5,994 nt of DNA from Promethearchaeota archaeon. GTDB lineage: Archaea; Asgardarchaeota; Lokiarchaeia; Sigynarchaeales; SOKP01. The stretch spans positions 1-5,994 of the forward strand of contig JAHLWT010000256.1 of NCBI GenBank assembly GCA_019057775.1. Reading direction: 5' to 3'. Below are positions 1-5,740 of this stretch, piece by piece (the first letter of the stretch is position 1; every line of letters starts with the position of its first letter). Made by a program: the position numbers and the translations under genes. The notes under the pieces were generated by a model. That model was not told the DNA's origin. It searched no databases and saw only the letters and a list, made by a program, of their open reading frames with translations.

Positions 1-2
1 TT

Positions 3-215
3 AAGTTCAATTAGAATTAACGACTTATTATCAATAATGAAAATATCAAGATGGATTTTCTTATTACTATTTATATAGACAGGTCTTTCGAGCCTTATTT
101 TTAAACCTTCATACATTTCGTGAATTTTCCATGAAAGTGCAAATTGGAAGTCTTTTTCTGAATGGAAAATAGGTCTTTTTTTACTCAAATCATTTATTAT
201 ATCATTAAGGTCCAT
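3..215 (-). CDS. PD-(D/E)XK nuclease-like protein, N-terminal part (cut by left edge)
   Basis: My own translation from ATG 215-213 gives 71 codons with no stop before the window edge, so the C-terminus lies outside. Residues 14-29 read RPIFHSEKDFQFALSW, followed by RLERP (41-45), HLDIF (55-59) and LILIEL (66-71). This matches, from memory, a prokaryotic family of PD-(D/E)XK-fold proteins that begins with an RPIFHSE-xDF-x-ALxW helix, followed by RLE, then LDI and IELK. Here D57 and E70 would be catalytic residues, and the expected Lys of ExK would be residue 72, just beyond the edge. The family is predicted to cleave DNA and is common in accessory regions, but its substrate is not known to me. 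No Shine-Dalgarno is visible upstream, so initiation may be leaderless from the AT-rich stretch near 240-253. It is transcribed away from the small gene pair at 387-781. Fold assignment is likely; exact role is unknown. Confidence 0.72.
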   Translation of the reverse strand, partial: MDLNDIINDLSKKRPIFHSEKDFQFALSWKIHEMYEGLKIRLERPVYINSNKKIHLDIFIIDNKSLILIEL

Positions 216-383
216 AGTATATGATTATCGCTCAACATTATTAAAATATTACTGAGTTATGTATTTACCTAAATCATCTACTTTTTTTTTTTAAATAAGC
301 TCGCCGATATTTGCGATAAAAATACTTTTAACAAAAAAAGAATAGAAAAATACCAACTAATTAACAGGTAAATGTGGTGATAA
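216..383. other. AT-rich intergenic region with 11-T run
   Basis: This stretch separates the minus-strand gene ending its reading start at 215 from the plus-strand pair. I see no supportable gene in it. It holds an uninterrupted run of 11 T at 282-292 (plus strand) and AT-rich blocks that could serve as archaeal promoters: near 240-253 for the minus gene and near 314-330 for the plus pair. The promoter assignments are weak because the whole region is AT-rich. Confidence 0.4.
376..380 (+). promoter_or_regulatory. Shine-Dalgarno GGTGA before a non-canonical start
   Basis: GGTGA fits the archaeal 16S rRNA 3' end. It stands six bases before the ATT codon at 387-389, which opens a frame that has no ATG, GTG or TTG before residue 40 or so. 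The site therefore argues either that ATT is the start or that a former GTG/ATG there has mutated. Confidence 0.45.
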
Positions 384-386
384 GAA

Positions 387-551
387 ATTTATTCCCCTGA
401 AGTTGTACAAAAAGTAAAAGGTAATGGAAACTTTGTTGTCGGGGTAGAACCAAATAACAAAGTTCGCTCGATAGACTATTATTTAACGGCTGGTTGTCTC
501 AGTCCCGACAATTGGGATTCTATGGTTCAAAAACACTTAAAAAAGAGGTAG
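387..551 (+). CDS. Small unrecognised protein (about 54 aa), non-canonical ATT start or decayed start
   Basis: The frame is open from an in-frame stop at 381-383 to the TAG at 549-551. It contains a globular-looking sequence, including NFVVGVEPNNKVRSIDYY and ending SMVQKHLKKR. The only start that fits the Shine-Dalgarno GGTGA at 376-380 is ATT 387-389. The alternative is a broken gene: GTG at 374 or 377 reads VIRNLFP and then hits TGA at 398 within a CCCC tract (394-397), and dropping one C would join it in frame to this one. Codon use and base composition (about 39% G+C over 421-780) differ sharply from the neighbouring large genes, suggesting transfer from a virus, plasmid or other host. 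The gene downstream begins five bases after its stop, so the two are probably translated together. I do not recognise the family. Confidence 0.42.
   Translation: MYSPEVVQKVKGNGNFVVGVEPNNKVRSIDYYLTAGCLSPDNWDSMVQKHLKKR
545..549 (+). promoter_or_regulatory. Shine-Dalgarno GAGGT deciding the GTG start at 557
   Basis: GAGGT lies seven bases before GTG 557-559 and overlaps the stop codon of the preceding small frame (549-551). It selects this GTG over the TTG at 494, which lies in the same frame but overlaps the upstream coding frame and has no ribosome site. Confidence 0.6.
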
Positions 552-556
552 TTACC

Positions 557-781
557 GTGAAAAAATTGCGAAACGTCGAGTGGCAGAATTACCGGCACCC
601 TGAATTTCTCCAATCTCTAAGCGTTAGCGTAAACGAGCTAAAATACGTTAATTTGTTTTTAAAAGGCGGTGCCGCTTCTTTAGTGAAAGAAATCTTGCGA
701 GAGCGAAAAACTAAGCAGTTCAATCACCATCGAAACAACGGCTTAAAGAATTATAGCAAACCCGAAAAAACCAAAGCTTAA
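557..781 (+). CDS. Small basic protein (74 aa), unrecognised
   Basis: The frame begins at GTG 557 behind a strong Shine-Dalgarno and ends at TAA 779-781. The protein starts VKKLRNVEWQNYRHPEF, has a central segment NELKYVNLFLKGGAASLVKE (about residues 27-46) that could form helices, and ends in a basic, probably disordered tail rich in Lys, Arg, His and Asn. A TTG at 494 would extend it by 21 residues, but those overlap the upstream frame and lack a ribosome site. Start-stop spacing of five bases implies coupled translation with the preceding 54-aa frame. The pair shares the higher G+C content, so it probably arrived as one unit. A two-gene pair of this size could be a toxin-antitoxin module or a piece of a mobile element, but no motif identifies either; function is unknown. 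Confidence 0.55.
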   Translation: MKKLRNVEWQNYRHPEFLQSLSVSVNELKYVNLFLKGGAASLVKEILRERKTKQFNHHRNNGLKNYSKPEKTKA

Positions 782-788
782 CTCACTA

Positions 789-795
789 TTTTTTT
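789..795 (+). terminator. T-tract after the small gene pair
   Basis: A run of seven T starts eight bases after the stop at 779-781. In archaea, T-rich tracts alone can terminate transcription. There is no hairpin before it; the nearby hairpin (797-818) follows it, which is the wrong order for a bacterial intrinsic terminator on this strand. Confidence 0.4.
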
Positions 796-796
796 C

Positions 797-818
797 CTAT
801 TCAAACTATTTTGAATAG
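797..818. repeat. Perfect inverted repeat, 9-bp stem with 4-nt loop
   Basis: CTATTCAAA at 797-805 pairs exactly with TTTGAATAG at 810-818 around the loop CTAT. It lies between the ends of the convergent plus-strand pair (stop at 781) and the minus-strand HEPN-motif gene (stop at 849-851). In RNA from either strand it could form a hairpin at the 3' end, protecting or ending the transcript. It could equally be a protein-binding dyad. Confidence 0.6.
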
Positions 819-848
819 CCATCTTTGACTTTTCATTAGCAATTTCGT

Positions 849-2105
849 TCAAACCATTTCACAACACTTATCTATTATAATAAAAAGCTGAAAAAATAAA
901 GAATCCAGTATCTTTTCAAAAGTTATTGTATCTAAATTCTCAAGTATGATATTGTGAGCCCCCTCATTTCGCAAGAAATAGATTAACATTGAATTTAATA
1001 ATTGTTTATTTATTTTTATGGTATAGCTCTGATCACTAGGATATAATAGATTATTATAATTCAAAATAAAATTAACTTTATCTATAGAACTCATTGGATT
1101 GTATAGATTTACATTTAAACTACTACGTAAATTCTCAAATTCAGTTTTTGTTAATTCTCTATACAAATCCTTGATTAATTGTTTAGTATTACCAAGAATA
1201 GATGTTGCACCTGTCTTTATCGCTAATAATTTGTCCAAAAATAAACAAAATGAAAAAATTAAGTCCAAATTTCTCATACTAGCAAAATCATTATTATATA
1301 AATCTCTATACCTTTGAAGCATTTGACGCTTTCCAGTTAAAATATTAAGTAAATAAACAAAGTATAGTATTGGCTCTTTATATACTTTGATTTGAGTAGA
1401 AAACTTATTCTTAAAAATATCAAAGGTAAATGATTCACTAAATTCTCTATTATATTTCACGATATAGCTTTCAATTTCTTGTGCTAAGTGTTTTACAATT
1501 GGATATAAATAATTATCAGGTCTATCAACATTTAAGGATGCAAATAGAAACGCTGGGAGGTTTTTAAAATCAAAATTTGGATCTTGTCTCGTACCATGAT
1601 ACTTATCTTCTTCCATTGCCATATATGTATAATTAAATGCCAAATCATAGTTTCCAGCTAAAAGATAATTTCCCGCATTAAAATAATAAGGTGTTCCCTT
1701 GTAAATTTTAAAGTTATTATTTTTTTCCCAGCTAAGAACCTTAGATATTAAATTGTTCCATAGGTCAATCTCTATAAGAAATTTGTATTTATTGAAGTTT
1801 GGATTCCAAATTCGCTTAAACCGATTAAAAAAATGACCTGTAATATGATTAGCAGACGCTTTATCGTTAAGATTTTCTTCTATATCTCTAACGGCTAAAA
1901 AAACTGTATCAATAACTAATTCTAATCTATTTGAGATAACAATGGTTTTTATTATATTTTGATTTTCTTCTGAACAATAATTATTAAAAATCAATTTGGG
2001 TAAATCAATATCATTTATTTTGATTTTTCCCTTAATAACATCAAATATTCCTTCATCTGAAGTGATATTAATCTTGATTTTATTGAATTCTTTATTATAT
2101 TCCAT
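849..2105 (-). CDS. TPR-like protein with C-terminal HEPN-type RNase motif (R-X4-H)
   Basis: The 418-aa protein starts at ATG 2105 and stops at TGA 849-851. Residues 137-167 fit one tetratricopeptide unit (GTPYYFNAGNYLLAGNYD, then LAFNYTYMAMEED). The C-terminal helical region carries LIYFLRNEGAHNI at 374-386: R379 and H384 form the R-X4-H signature, with Asn after Arg, that marks catalytic HEPN ribonucleases such as those of Csm6-like and toxin proteins. From memory, a group of unnamed prokaryotic proteins of similar size combines a KGTPYYF-type TPR with a terminal RNxGAHNI, and this looks like a member. I infer a cytoplasmic RNA-cleaving or RNA-binding protein; no signal peptide or clear membrane segment is seen. 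No CARF or other ligand-sensing domain is recognisable in residues 1-130. It lies 218 nt downstream of the DUF4238 gene in the same direction and probably has its own promoter. The motif is certain; the enzymatic role is inferred. Confidence 0.75.
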   Translation of the reverse strand: MEYNKEFNKIKINITSDEGIFDVIKGKIKINDIDLPKLIFNNYCSEENQNIIKTIVISNRLELVIDTVFLAVRDIEENLNDKASANHITGHFFNRFKRIWNPNFNKYKFLIEIDLWNNLISKVLSWEKNNNFKIYKGTPYYFNAGNYLLAGNYDLAFNYTYMAMEEDKYHGTRQDPNFDFKNLPAFLFASLNVDRPDNYLYPIVKHLAQEIESYIVKYNREFSESFTFDIFKNKFSTQIKVYKEPILYFVYLLNILTGKRQMLQRYRDLYNNDFASMRNLDLIFSFCLFLDKLLAIKTGATSILGNTKQLIKDLYRELTKTEFENLRSSLNVNLYNPMSSIDKVNFILNYNNLLYPSDQSYTIKINKQLLNSMLIYFLRNEGAHNIILENLDTITFEKILDSLFFQLFIIIDKCCEMV

Positions 2106-2136
2106 ATTGAACTATAAATTTTTATCAGAATTAATT

Positions 2137-2145
2137 CTTATATAG
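2137..2145 (-). promoter_or_regulatory. TATA-like box for the HEPN-motif gene
   Basis: Read on the minus strand this is CTATATAAG, about 32-40 nt before the ATG at 2105. A transcript start about 25 nt downstream would leave a leader of roughly ten bases or less. This agrees with the absence of a Shine-Dalgarno before the start. It suggests the gene can be expressed separately from the upstream operon, whose transcription appears to end at the T-tract near 2281-2303. Confidence 0.45.
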
Positions 2146-2280
2146 TTAATAGAATATATGGAAATTTAAAATTGTCTTAATAAATCACATTTTATTAATT
2201 TCTTAAACTATTATTAGTACTACTAATAGACCAGATGATGTAGAGCCCGCACTAATAAGATAATTTACAATATCGTATTA

Positions 2281-2303
2281 AAGAGAAAAAGAAAAAAAAT
2301 AAA
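2281..2303 (-). terminator. T-rich archaeal-type terminator after the AlbA_2-DUF4238 operon
   Basis: On the minus strand, 20 bases after the DUF4238 stop codon (2324-2326), there is a tract that is nearly all T, including eight consecutive T (2299-2292). There is no hairpin before it, so it fits an archaeal poly-T terminator better than a bacterial intrinsic one. Confidence 0.5.
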
Positions 2304-2323
2304 TGAATGGATAAGGATAATAT

Positions 2324-3796
2324 CTACTTATAAGGTGGTTTGACGGCTTCAAATCTCGCAAACCTTTTATTTTTATTGCCTATCTCATCTAAAATTGTAC
2401 TTTCTATAATAGTTCGCTTCCCAGTTTTATCTATACATTCAGGATATTTATTAATTATTTTTTTAACGAAATCAAATTTATTATATCGGGAAAAAATAAA
2501 TCTTTCAGATTGTATAATTATTAATTTATTAATTTTTTTGACATCTAAGGATTTAAACCCTAGTTTTTTATCAACCATATATAGACATAAATTCGGAGAT
2601 ATTGGTAAATATATTTCAATTCCTTCTACTCCTGGTCTTTTGTATTTATTTGGTGATGTAAGTTTGAAATAGGCACTGGGATTTTTTGATTCAATAAAAT
2701 CTCGTTCTTCTTTTTCTTGTTGTTCGAAAAATTTCCTTCCTTTGAGTTTAATTTGTTTTTCTATATAAGAATTATGAAACACGACGGGTGTATCTGATGT
2801 TAAAAAGAAATCAGGTCGACGTGCTTTTATTAAACCCCACTGAAATTTTTTCAAACGATCAGAGAGATTAGGATCTTCTTCAGGGAAAAGAAATTTCATA
2901 ATTTGATTTTCATGAGACATACGTAATTTAGTTTCGTCTATTTTCACTCTTAAACCTTCAACTGCATGACTCCCTAATTCTATTATAGCAACTTCTAAAA
3001 TACTTTTTTCTAAGGACTCTCTCATATATTCTCTTGCTTCTACCGTTCTTAGCCATGATAAAATTATGTATTGGCTTAACACGTACTTTAATTCATTGGA
3101 AACGTTTTTAAGTGATCTAGATAAAATAATATTTTCAAGGAGAGGGGGGATAATTCTTTCAAGTGTGTGACGCATGAATTCTTCTAAATATAAGGAATAA
3201 TAATATTCACGATATGCTATTCTAGTTATTTTTACACCCTGTTCTCTTTCTATTTTAGTATTTCCAACAGTAATTACTGAACATATCTTTTTATCAAAAC
3301 AAAAAATCCGTGCCTTATCTTTTTTTCTGTTCTTTTTCCAAACTTTTTCATTTGAAGAAAAGTTTCGCAAATAAGCTTGCTGTACATAATGAGTAATGCG
3401 CGGATTTTTAAAGTAAACCCGAATATTGTGGATAATATCTATTGATGTGTTTTTATCATAAGAAATTGTAATGGCCTTGGGATAAAATTTTAAAAAAGCA
3501 TCTGAAATTTGATCGAATGTATTGATATCAAGGGGAAAGTTTTCAATAACCAACTCCTTCACTTGTATTAAGTTTGATGATTCAATAAATTGAATTAAAA
3601 TATCATGTAAAGAATCGGTGGAAAATGCTTCAGATTCCTTTTTAAAATCTAAATATTTAAGAACTCTGTTATCTTCATCTAATATTCTAGTAACTTGACC
3701 TAATCTACTAAAAGAGTCATCATAAAAAATCATGGTGTCATTTTCAGTCTTAAAAAAGACATTTGCAGTGATTTGTTTGAAATCATTTGAGTTCAT
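2324..3796 (-). CDS. DUF4238 family protein with N-terminal extension
   Basis: The 490-aa protein starts at ATG 3796 and stops at TAG 2324-2326. The DUF4238 hallmarks occur in order: RITHYVQQAYLRNFS at 133-147, the VYDK-like IFCFDKK at 164-170, IAYREYYYSLYLEE at 193-206, FLTSDTPVV at 331-339, EIYLPISPNLCLYM at 394-407, and a closing SERFIFSR at 430-437. The biochemical activity of DUF4238 is not known to me, although members are often found in accessory regions. Residues 1-130 precede the usual start of the domain and match nothing I recognise; they may sense a trigger or bind a partner. The ATG lies only 8 nt after the stop of the AlbA_2 gene and has no clear Shine-Dalgarno, so translation is probably coupled to that gene. 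The protein looks cytoplasmic. Family assignment is confident; function is open. Confidence 0.82.
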   Translation of the reverse strand: MNSNDFKQITANVFFKTENDTMIFYDDSFSRLGQVTRILDEDNRVLKYLDFKKESEAFSTDSLHDILIQFIESSNLIQVKELVIENFPLDINTFDQISDAFLKFYPKAITISYDKNTSIDIIHNIRVYFKNPRITHYVQQAYLRNFSSNEKVWKKNRKKDKARIFCFDKKICSVITVGNTKIEREQGVKITRIAYREYYYSLYLEEFMRHTLERIIPPLLENIILSRSLKNVSNELKYVLSQYIILSWLRTVEAREYMRESLEKSILEVAIIELGSHAVEGLRVKIDETKLRMSHENQIMKFLFPEEDPNLSDRLKKFQWGLIKARRPDFFLTSDTPVVFHNSYIEKQIKLKGRKFFEQQEKEERDFIESKNPSAYFKLTSPNKYKRPGVEGIEIYLPISPNLCLYMVDKKLGFKSLDVKKINKLIIIQSERFIFSRYNKFDFVKKIINKYPECIDKTGKRTIIESTILDEIGNKNKRFARFEAVKPPYK

Positions 3797-3804
3797 AATG
3801 ACTA

Positions 3805-5118
3805 TTATTTCTTATTTTGTAAATGATTAGATATATCTTTTAATTTTGAGTCAATTGAATAGAGTAAGTAATGAGGTAATTTTTTTATAAACTTTTGATA
3901 ATCCCATTCATTTATCAGAATGTCTTTAATTGTTTTAGCATAATGATAATATTTATCAAATAAATCGGGATTACTTTCTGGGAATTTGAATTCAGTTTTA
4001 AATTCACAATCTAATTGAATATGTTCAAATAAATCATTAATATTTTCTTTTCCTTCATATAAATATTGATTTAAGTAAGTAGCTTTTCGTGGATGTAAAT
4101 AATCAAGACCTATTCCCCCTATATCATAATTAAAAGAGATTATAAATTTAAAATCATCGTGCTTCATCATTATCTTATAACGAGCAGTCTCATCATCTTT
4201 TAAAATATTTAAATCCATATTCAGAGGAACAAAGAAATGCGAGAAACTCATTTTTTCTAAAATTTTCTTAATATCAATTGAGAGTGAAGATAATAATGAA
4301 TCATTAGAGGGATCTGGTAATTCTTTAATTAGGATTCTTTTTTTTGGCACATCTATAGAAATTGCACTACTTCTACTTTGACCATTATGTCTCTGAATCT
4401 TTATTAGCCAAGAATAAACAAAGTAATATGAGAATGATGAAAGGAGTAGATAAGGTGTGATTTCCATAAAAAATCGGAATTTATTATCGAACTCTTTCTT
4501 AATACTTTCAATAATTTCTTTAGGCAATTTTTCTATTAAAGGTAAGTAAGAACTCTGAACACATATAGGTTTTTCAATACCTAATGGAGGTATTTTTAAA
4601 GAATCTCTTAAATAATTAATAATAATTTTAAAAGGATATGAAAAATTGATACTTTCTTCTTTAAATAAATATTGCAATTCTTTATCTGATACATCTCTTA
4701 TGCCATGAGAAGTTCTTATATAATATTCTCTATTTATTATTTTTCCATCACTCTTTTTAACAACAGCATGAGGTATATCTTTTCTTTTTGGTGTATTTAT
4801 TATTATTACATGCCCTTCAGTACAAGGTAAAAATTCGACTTCACAGTTTAAGATCGGACTAATTCTATCCCTAATAATCCCGGTAATTTTCCCTTTATCT
4901 GTATCAACATCAAAGATATTCTTTCCTTCAAAAGTTCTATCATCATTAATACCTAAAATTAATCTTCCACCGTATTTATTCGCAAATGCCACAATTTCTT
5001 TTGCTAGTTTCTTCTTACCTTCATTTTTATTTAATATAATTGAATTTTTAAATTCTATTTTTAAATTTTCCTCATCTGGATTATTGACTATGTTCCTCAA
5101 TTCTTCACAATCTGTCAT
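3805..5118 (-). CDS. AlbA_2 (Schlafen-like) domain protein with uncharacterised C-terminal half
   Basis: The 437-aa protein starts at ATG 5118, preceded by the Shine-Dalgarno AAGGTG, and stops at TAA 3805-3807. Residues about 15-150 are an AlbA_2 (Schlafen AlbA) domain: LKIEFKNS (19-26), EIVAFANKYGGRLILGINDD (41-60), and YYIRTSHGIRDVSDKEL (132-148), which is the closing strand and turn of the domain. Prokaryotic AlbA_2 domains are usually described as nucleic-acid binding; the related eukaryotic Schlafen core can cleave tRNA. The usual partner domains (C-terminal winged helix or AAA ATPase) are not visible. Residues 160-437 are a long segment I cannot assign, with an aromatic, hydrophobic stretch at 223-239. 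It is the first gene of an operon with the DUF4238 gene. I infer a nucleic-acid sensor or regulator for that pair. Confidence 0.82.
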   Translation of the reverse strand: MTDCEELRNIVNNPDEENLKIEFKNSIILNKNEGKKKLAKEIVAFANKYGGRLILGINDDRTFEGKNIFDVDTDKGKITGIIRDRISPILNCEVEFLPCTEGHVIIINTPKRKDIPHAVVKKSDGKIINREYYIRTSHGIRDVSDKELQYLFKEESINFSYPFKIIINYLRDSLKIPPLGIEKPICVQSSYLPLIEKLPKEIIESIKKEFDNKFRFFMEITPYLLLSSFSYYFVYSWLIKIQRHNGQSRSSAISIDVPKKRILIKELPDPSNDSLLSSLSIDIKKILEKMSFSHFFVPLNMDLNILKDDETARYKIMMKHDDFKFIISFNYDIGGIGLDYLHPRKATYLNQYLYEGKENINDLFEHIQLDCEFKTEFKFPESNPDLFDKYYHYAKTIKDILINEWDYQKFIKKLPHYLLYSIDSKLKDISNHLQNKK

Positions 5119-5122
5119 AAAA

Positions 5123-5128
5123 CACCTT
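5123..5128 (-). promoter_or_regulatory. Shine-Dalgarno AAGGTG of the AlbA_2 gene
   Basis: On the minus strand AAGGTG lies four bases before the ATG at 5118. It fixes this ATG as the start. Its GGTG core fits the 3' end of archaeal 16S rRNA. Confidence 0.65.
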
Positions 5129-5160
5129 TTTTCTAATCTTGTTATAATCTCATTAATTCC

Positions 5161-5178
5161 ATATATATTTATATTTTT
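5161..5178 (-). promoter_or_regulatory. TATA-box region of the AlbA_2-DUF4238 operon
   Basis: The minus strand reads as an A/T-only stretch AAAATATAAATATATAT across these positions, 43-60 nt before the ATG. A transcript start about 25 nt downstream would fall near 5135-5145 and leave a leader of about 20-25 nt that contains the Shine-Dalgarno. The spacing is what is expected of an archaeal promoter, but the region is AT-rich, so the exact box is uncertain. Confidence 0.45.
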
Positions 5179-5319
5179 TGGCAGATTAAGAAGATCTAAT
5201 GGGGATCTTTTCCCTCATTAACTTATTATTATTAAAGGTAAAATATAATTAAATATTAAGTGTCATTCCTCTTTTCTTCTTTTTCCTTTGATAAGAACCT
5301 CTTCTAAATCAATATATAA

Positions 5320-5633
5320 ATTATTACTTTTAAAACATCGAATAAATTCTTGGCAACAGATTACGGTGAGCTGATAAGGAAAGACTTTTTAAACGATTTT
5401 CAAATAGAAATTATCGTCGATATATCAATGATAAAGGTGTTTAAGGATGCAGCCAATTGTATCTTATCTCCCCGGTGATTAAGCAGTCATATAGAGGCCC
5501 TCAGACTGTTCGGGTGTCTCAATTCCTTTCTGAATTAAACCCAAAAGTATATCAAAAATCATCAGTTCAATTTAAACCAAGAGAAAGAAGGAAAATACAA
5601 TCTAATTTCAAAAGTGCAGAAGATTTCTTATAA
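5320..5633 (+). pseudogene. Decayed Eco57I/TaqI-type DNA adenine methyltransferase fragment
   Basis: Frame one (5320-5478) reads ITFKTSNKFLATDYGELIRK, then DFLNDFQIEIIVDISMIKVF, then KDAANCILSPR and a TGA. This follows the conserved block after the NPPY catalytic region in Eco57I, type IIG and PglX-like N6-adenine methyltransferases: (I)TSNKFL-x2-YG-x2-LR-x-FL, then IVDF and VFKDA. Protein-like sequence then continues in another frame (open 5445-5633) as TVRVSQFLSELNPKVYQKSS and further to SAEDFL and TAA. The frame break probably lies near the CCCC at 5470-5473. No NPPY motif or adenosylmethionine-binding region precedes it, because frame one is closed by a stop at 5317, so only about 100 codons of a gene of roughly a thousand remain. 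It is a relic of a restriction-modification or BREX-like gene, on the opposite strand from the AlbA_2 operon. Confidence 0.72.
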
Positions 5634-5673
5634 AACAATGGAATCTTTTAATTTTTCACCATATTATCCGTTT

Positions 5674-5689
5674 AAAAATATATTTAAAA
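5674..5689 (+). promoter_or_regulatory. TATA-like box for the lysine-rich gene
   Basis: The stretch AAAAATATATTTAAAA lies 52-67 nt before ATG 5741. A transcript start about 25 nt downstream, near 5710, would give a leader of about 30 nt. No clear Shine-Dalgarno is seen before the ATG. Confidence 0.35.
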
Positions 5690-5740
5690 GAATAGTCGTA
5701 TTATCTAAGTAATTAATTGAGACAAAATTGGAATAAACTA

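Noticed and set aside
494..556. TTG start giving a 95-residue version of the small basic protein
   Set aside because: It overlaps the preceding frame and has no ribosome site, whereas GTG 557 has a clear Shine-Dalgarno seven bases upstream.
1099..1317. Plus-strand open frame of 72 codons
   Set aside because: It is antisense to the HEPN-motif gene, has no ribosome site and no protein-like motif; a shadow of the AT-rich coding strand.
2340..2672. Plus-strand open frame of 110 codons with hydrophobic stretches
   Set aside because: It is antisense to the conserved DUF4238 C-terminus (YLPISPNLCL, SERFIFSR), which is clearly the coding sense.
4401..4452. Possible membrane segment in the AlbA_2 protein (residues 223-239)
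   Set aside because: The stretch is rich in Tyr, Ser and Phe, is short, and is followed by an ordinary soluble-looking sequence; a buried helix is more likely.
5191..5209. Inverted repeat AAGATC / GATCTT upstream of the operon promoter
   Set aside because: The stem is only 6 bp with a 7-base loop, which is expected by chance in this composition, and no second copy marks an operator.
5516..5540. A 25-base element resembling a Sulfolobales-type CRISPR repeat (CTCAATTCCTTTCTGAATT core)
   Set aside because: Only one copy is present, no regularly spaced repeats flank it, and it lies inside the second reading frame of the methyltransferase remnant, where it encodes VSQFLSEL.
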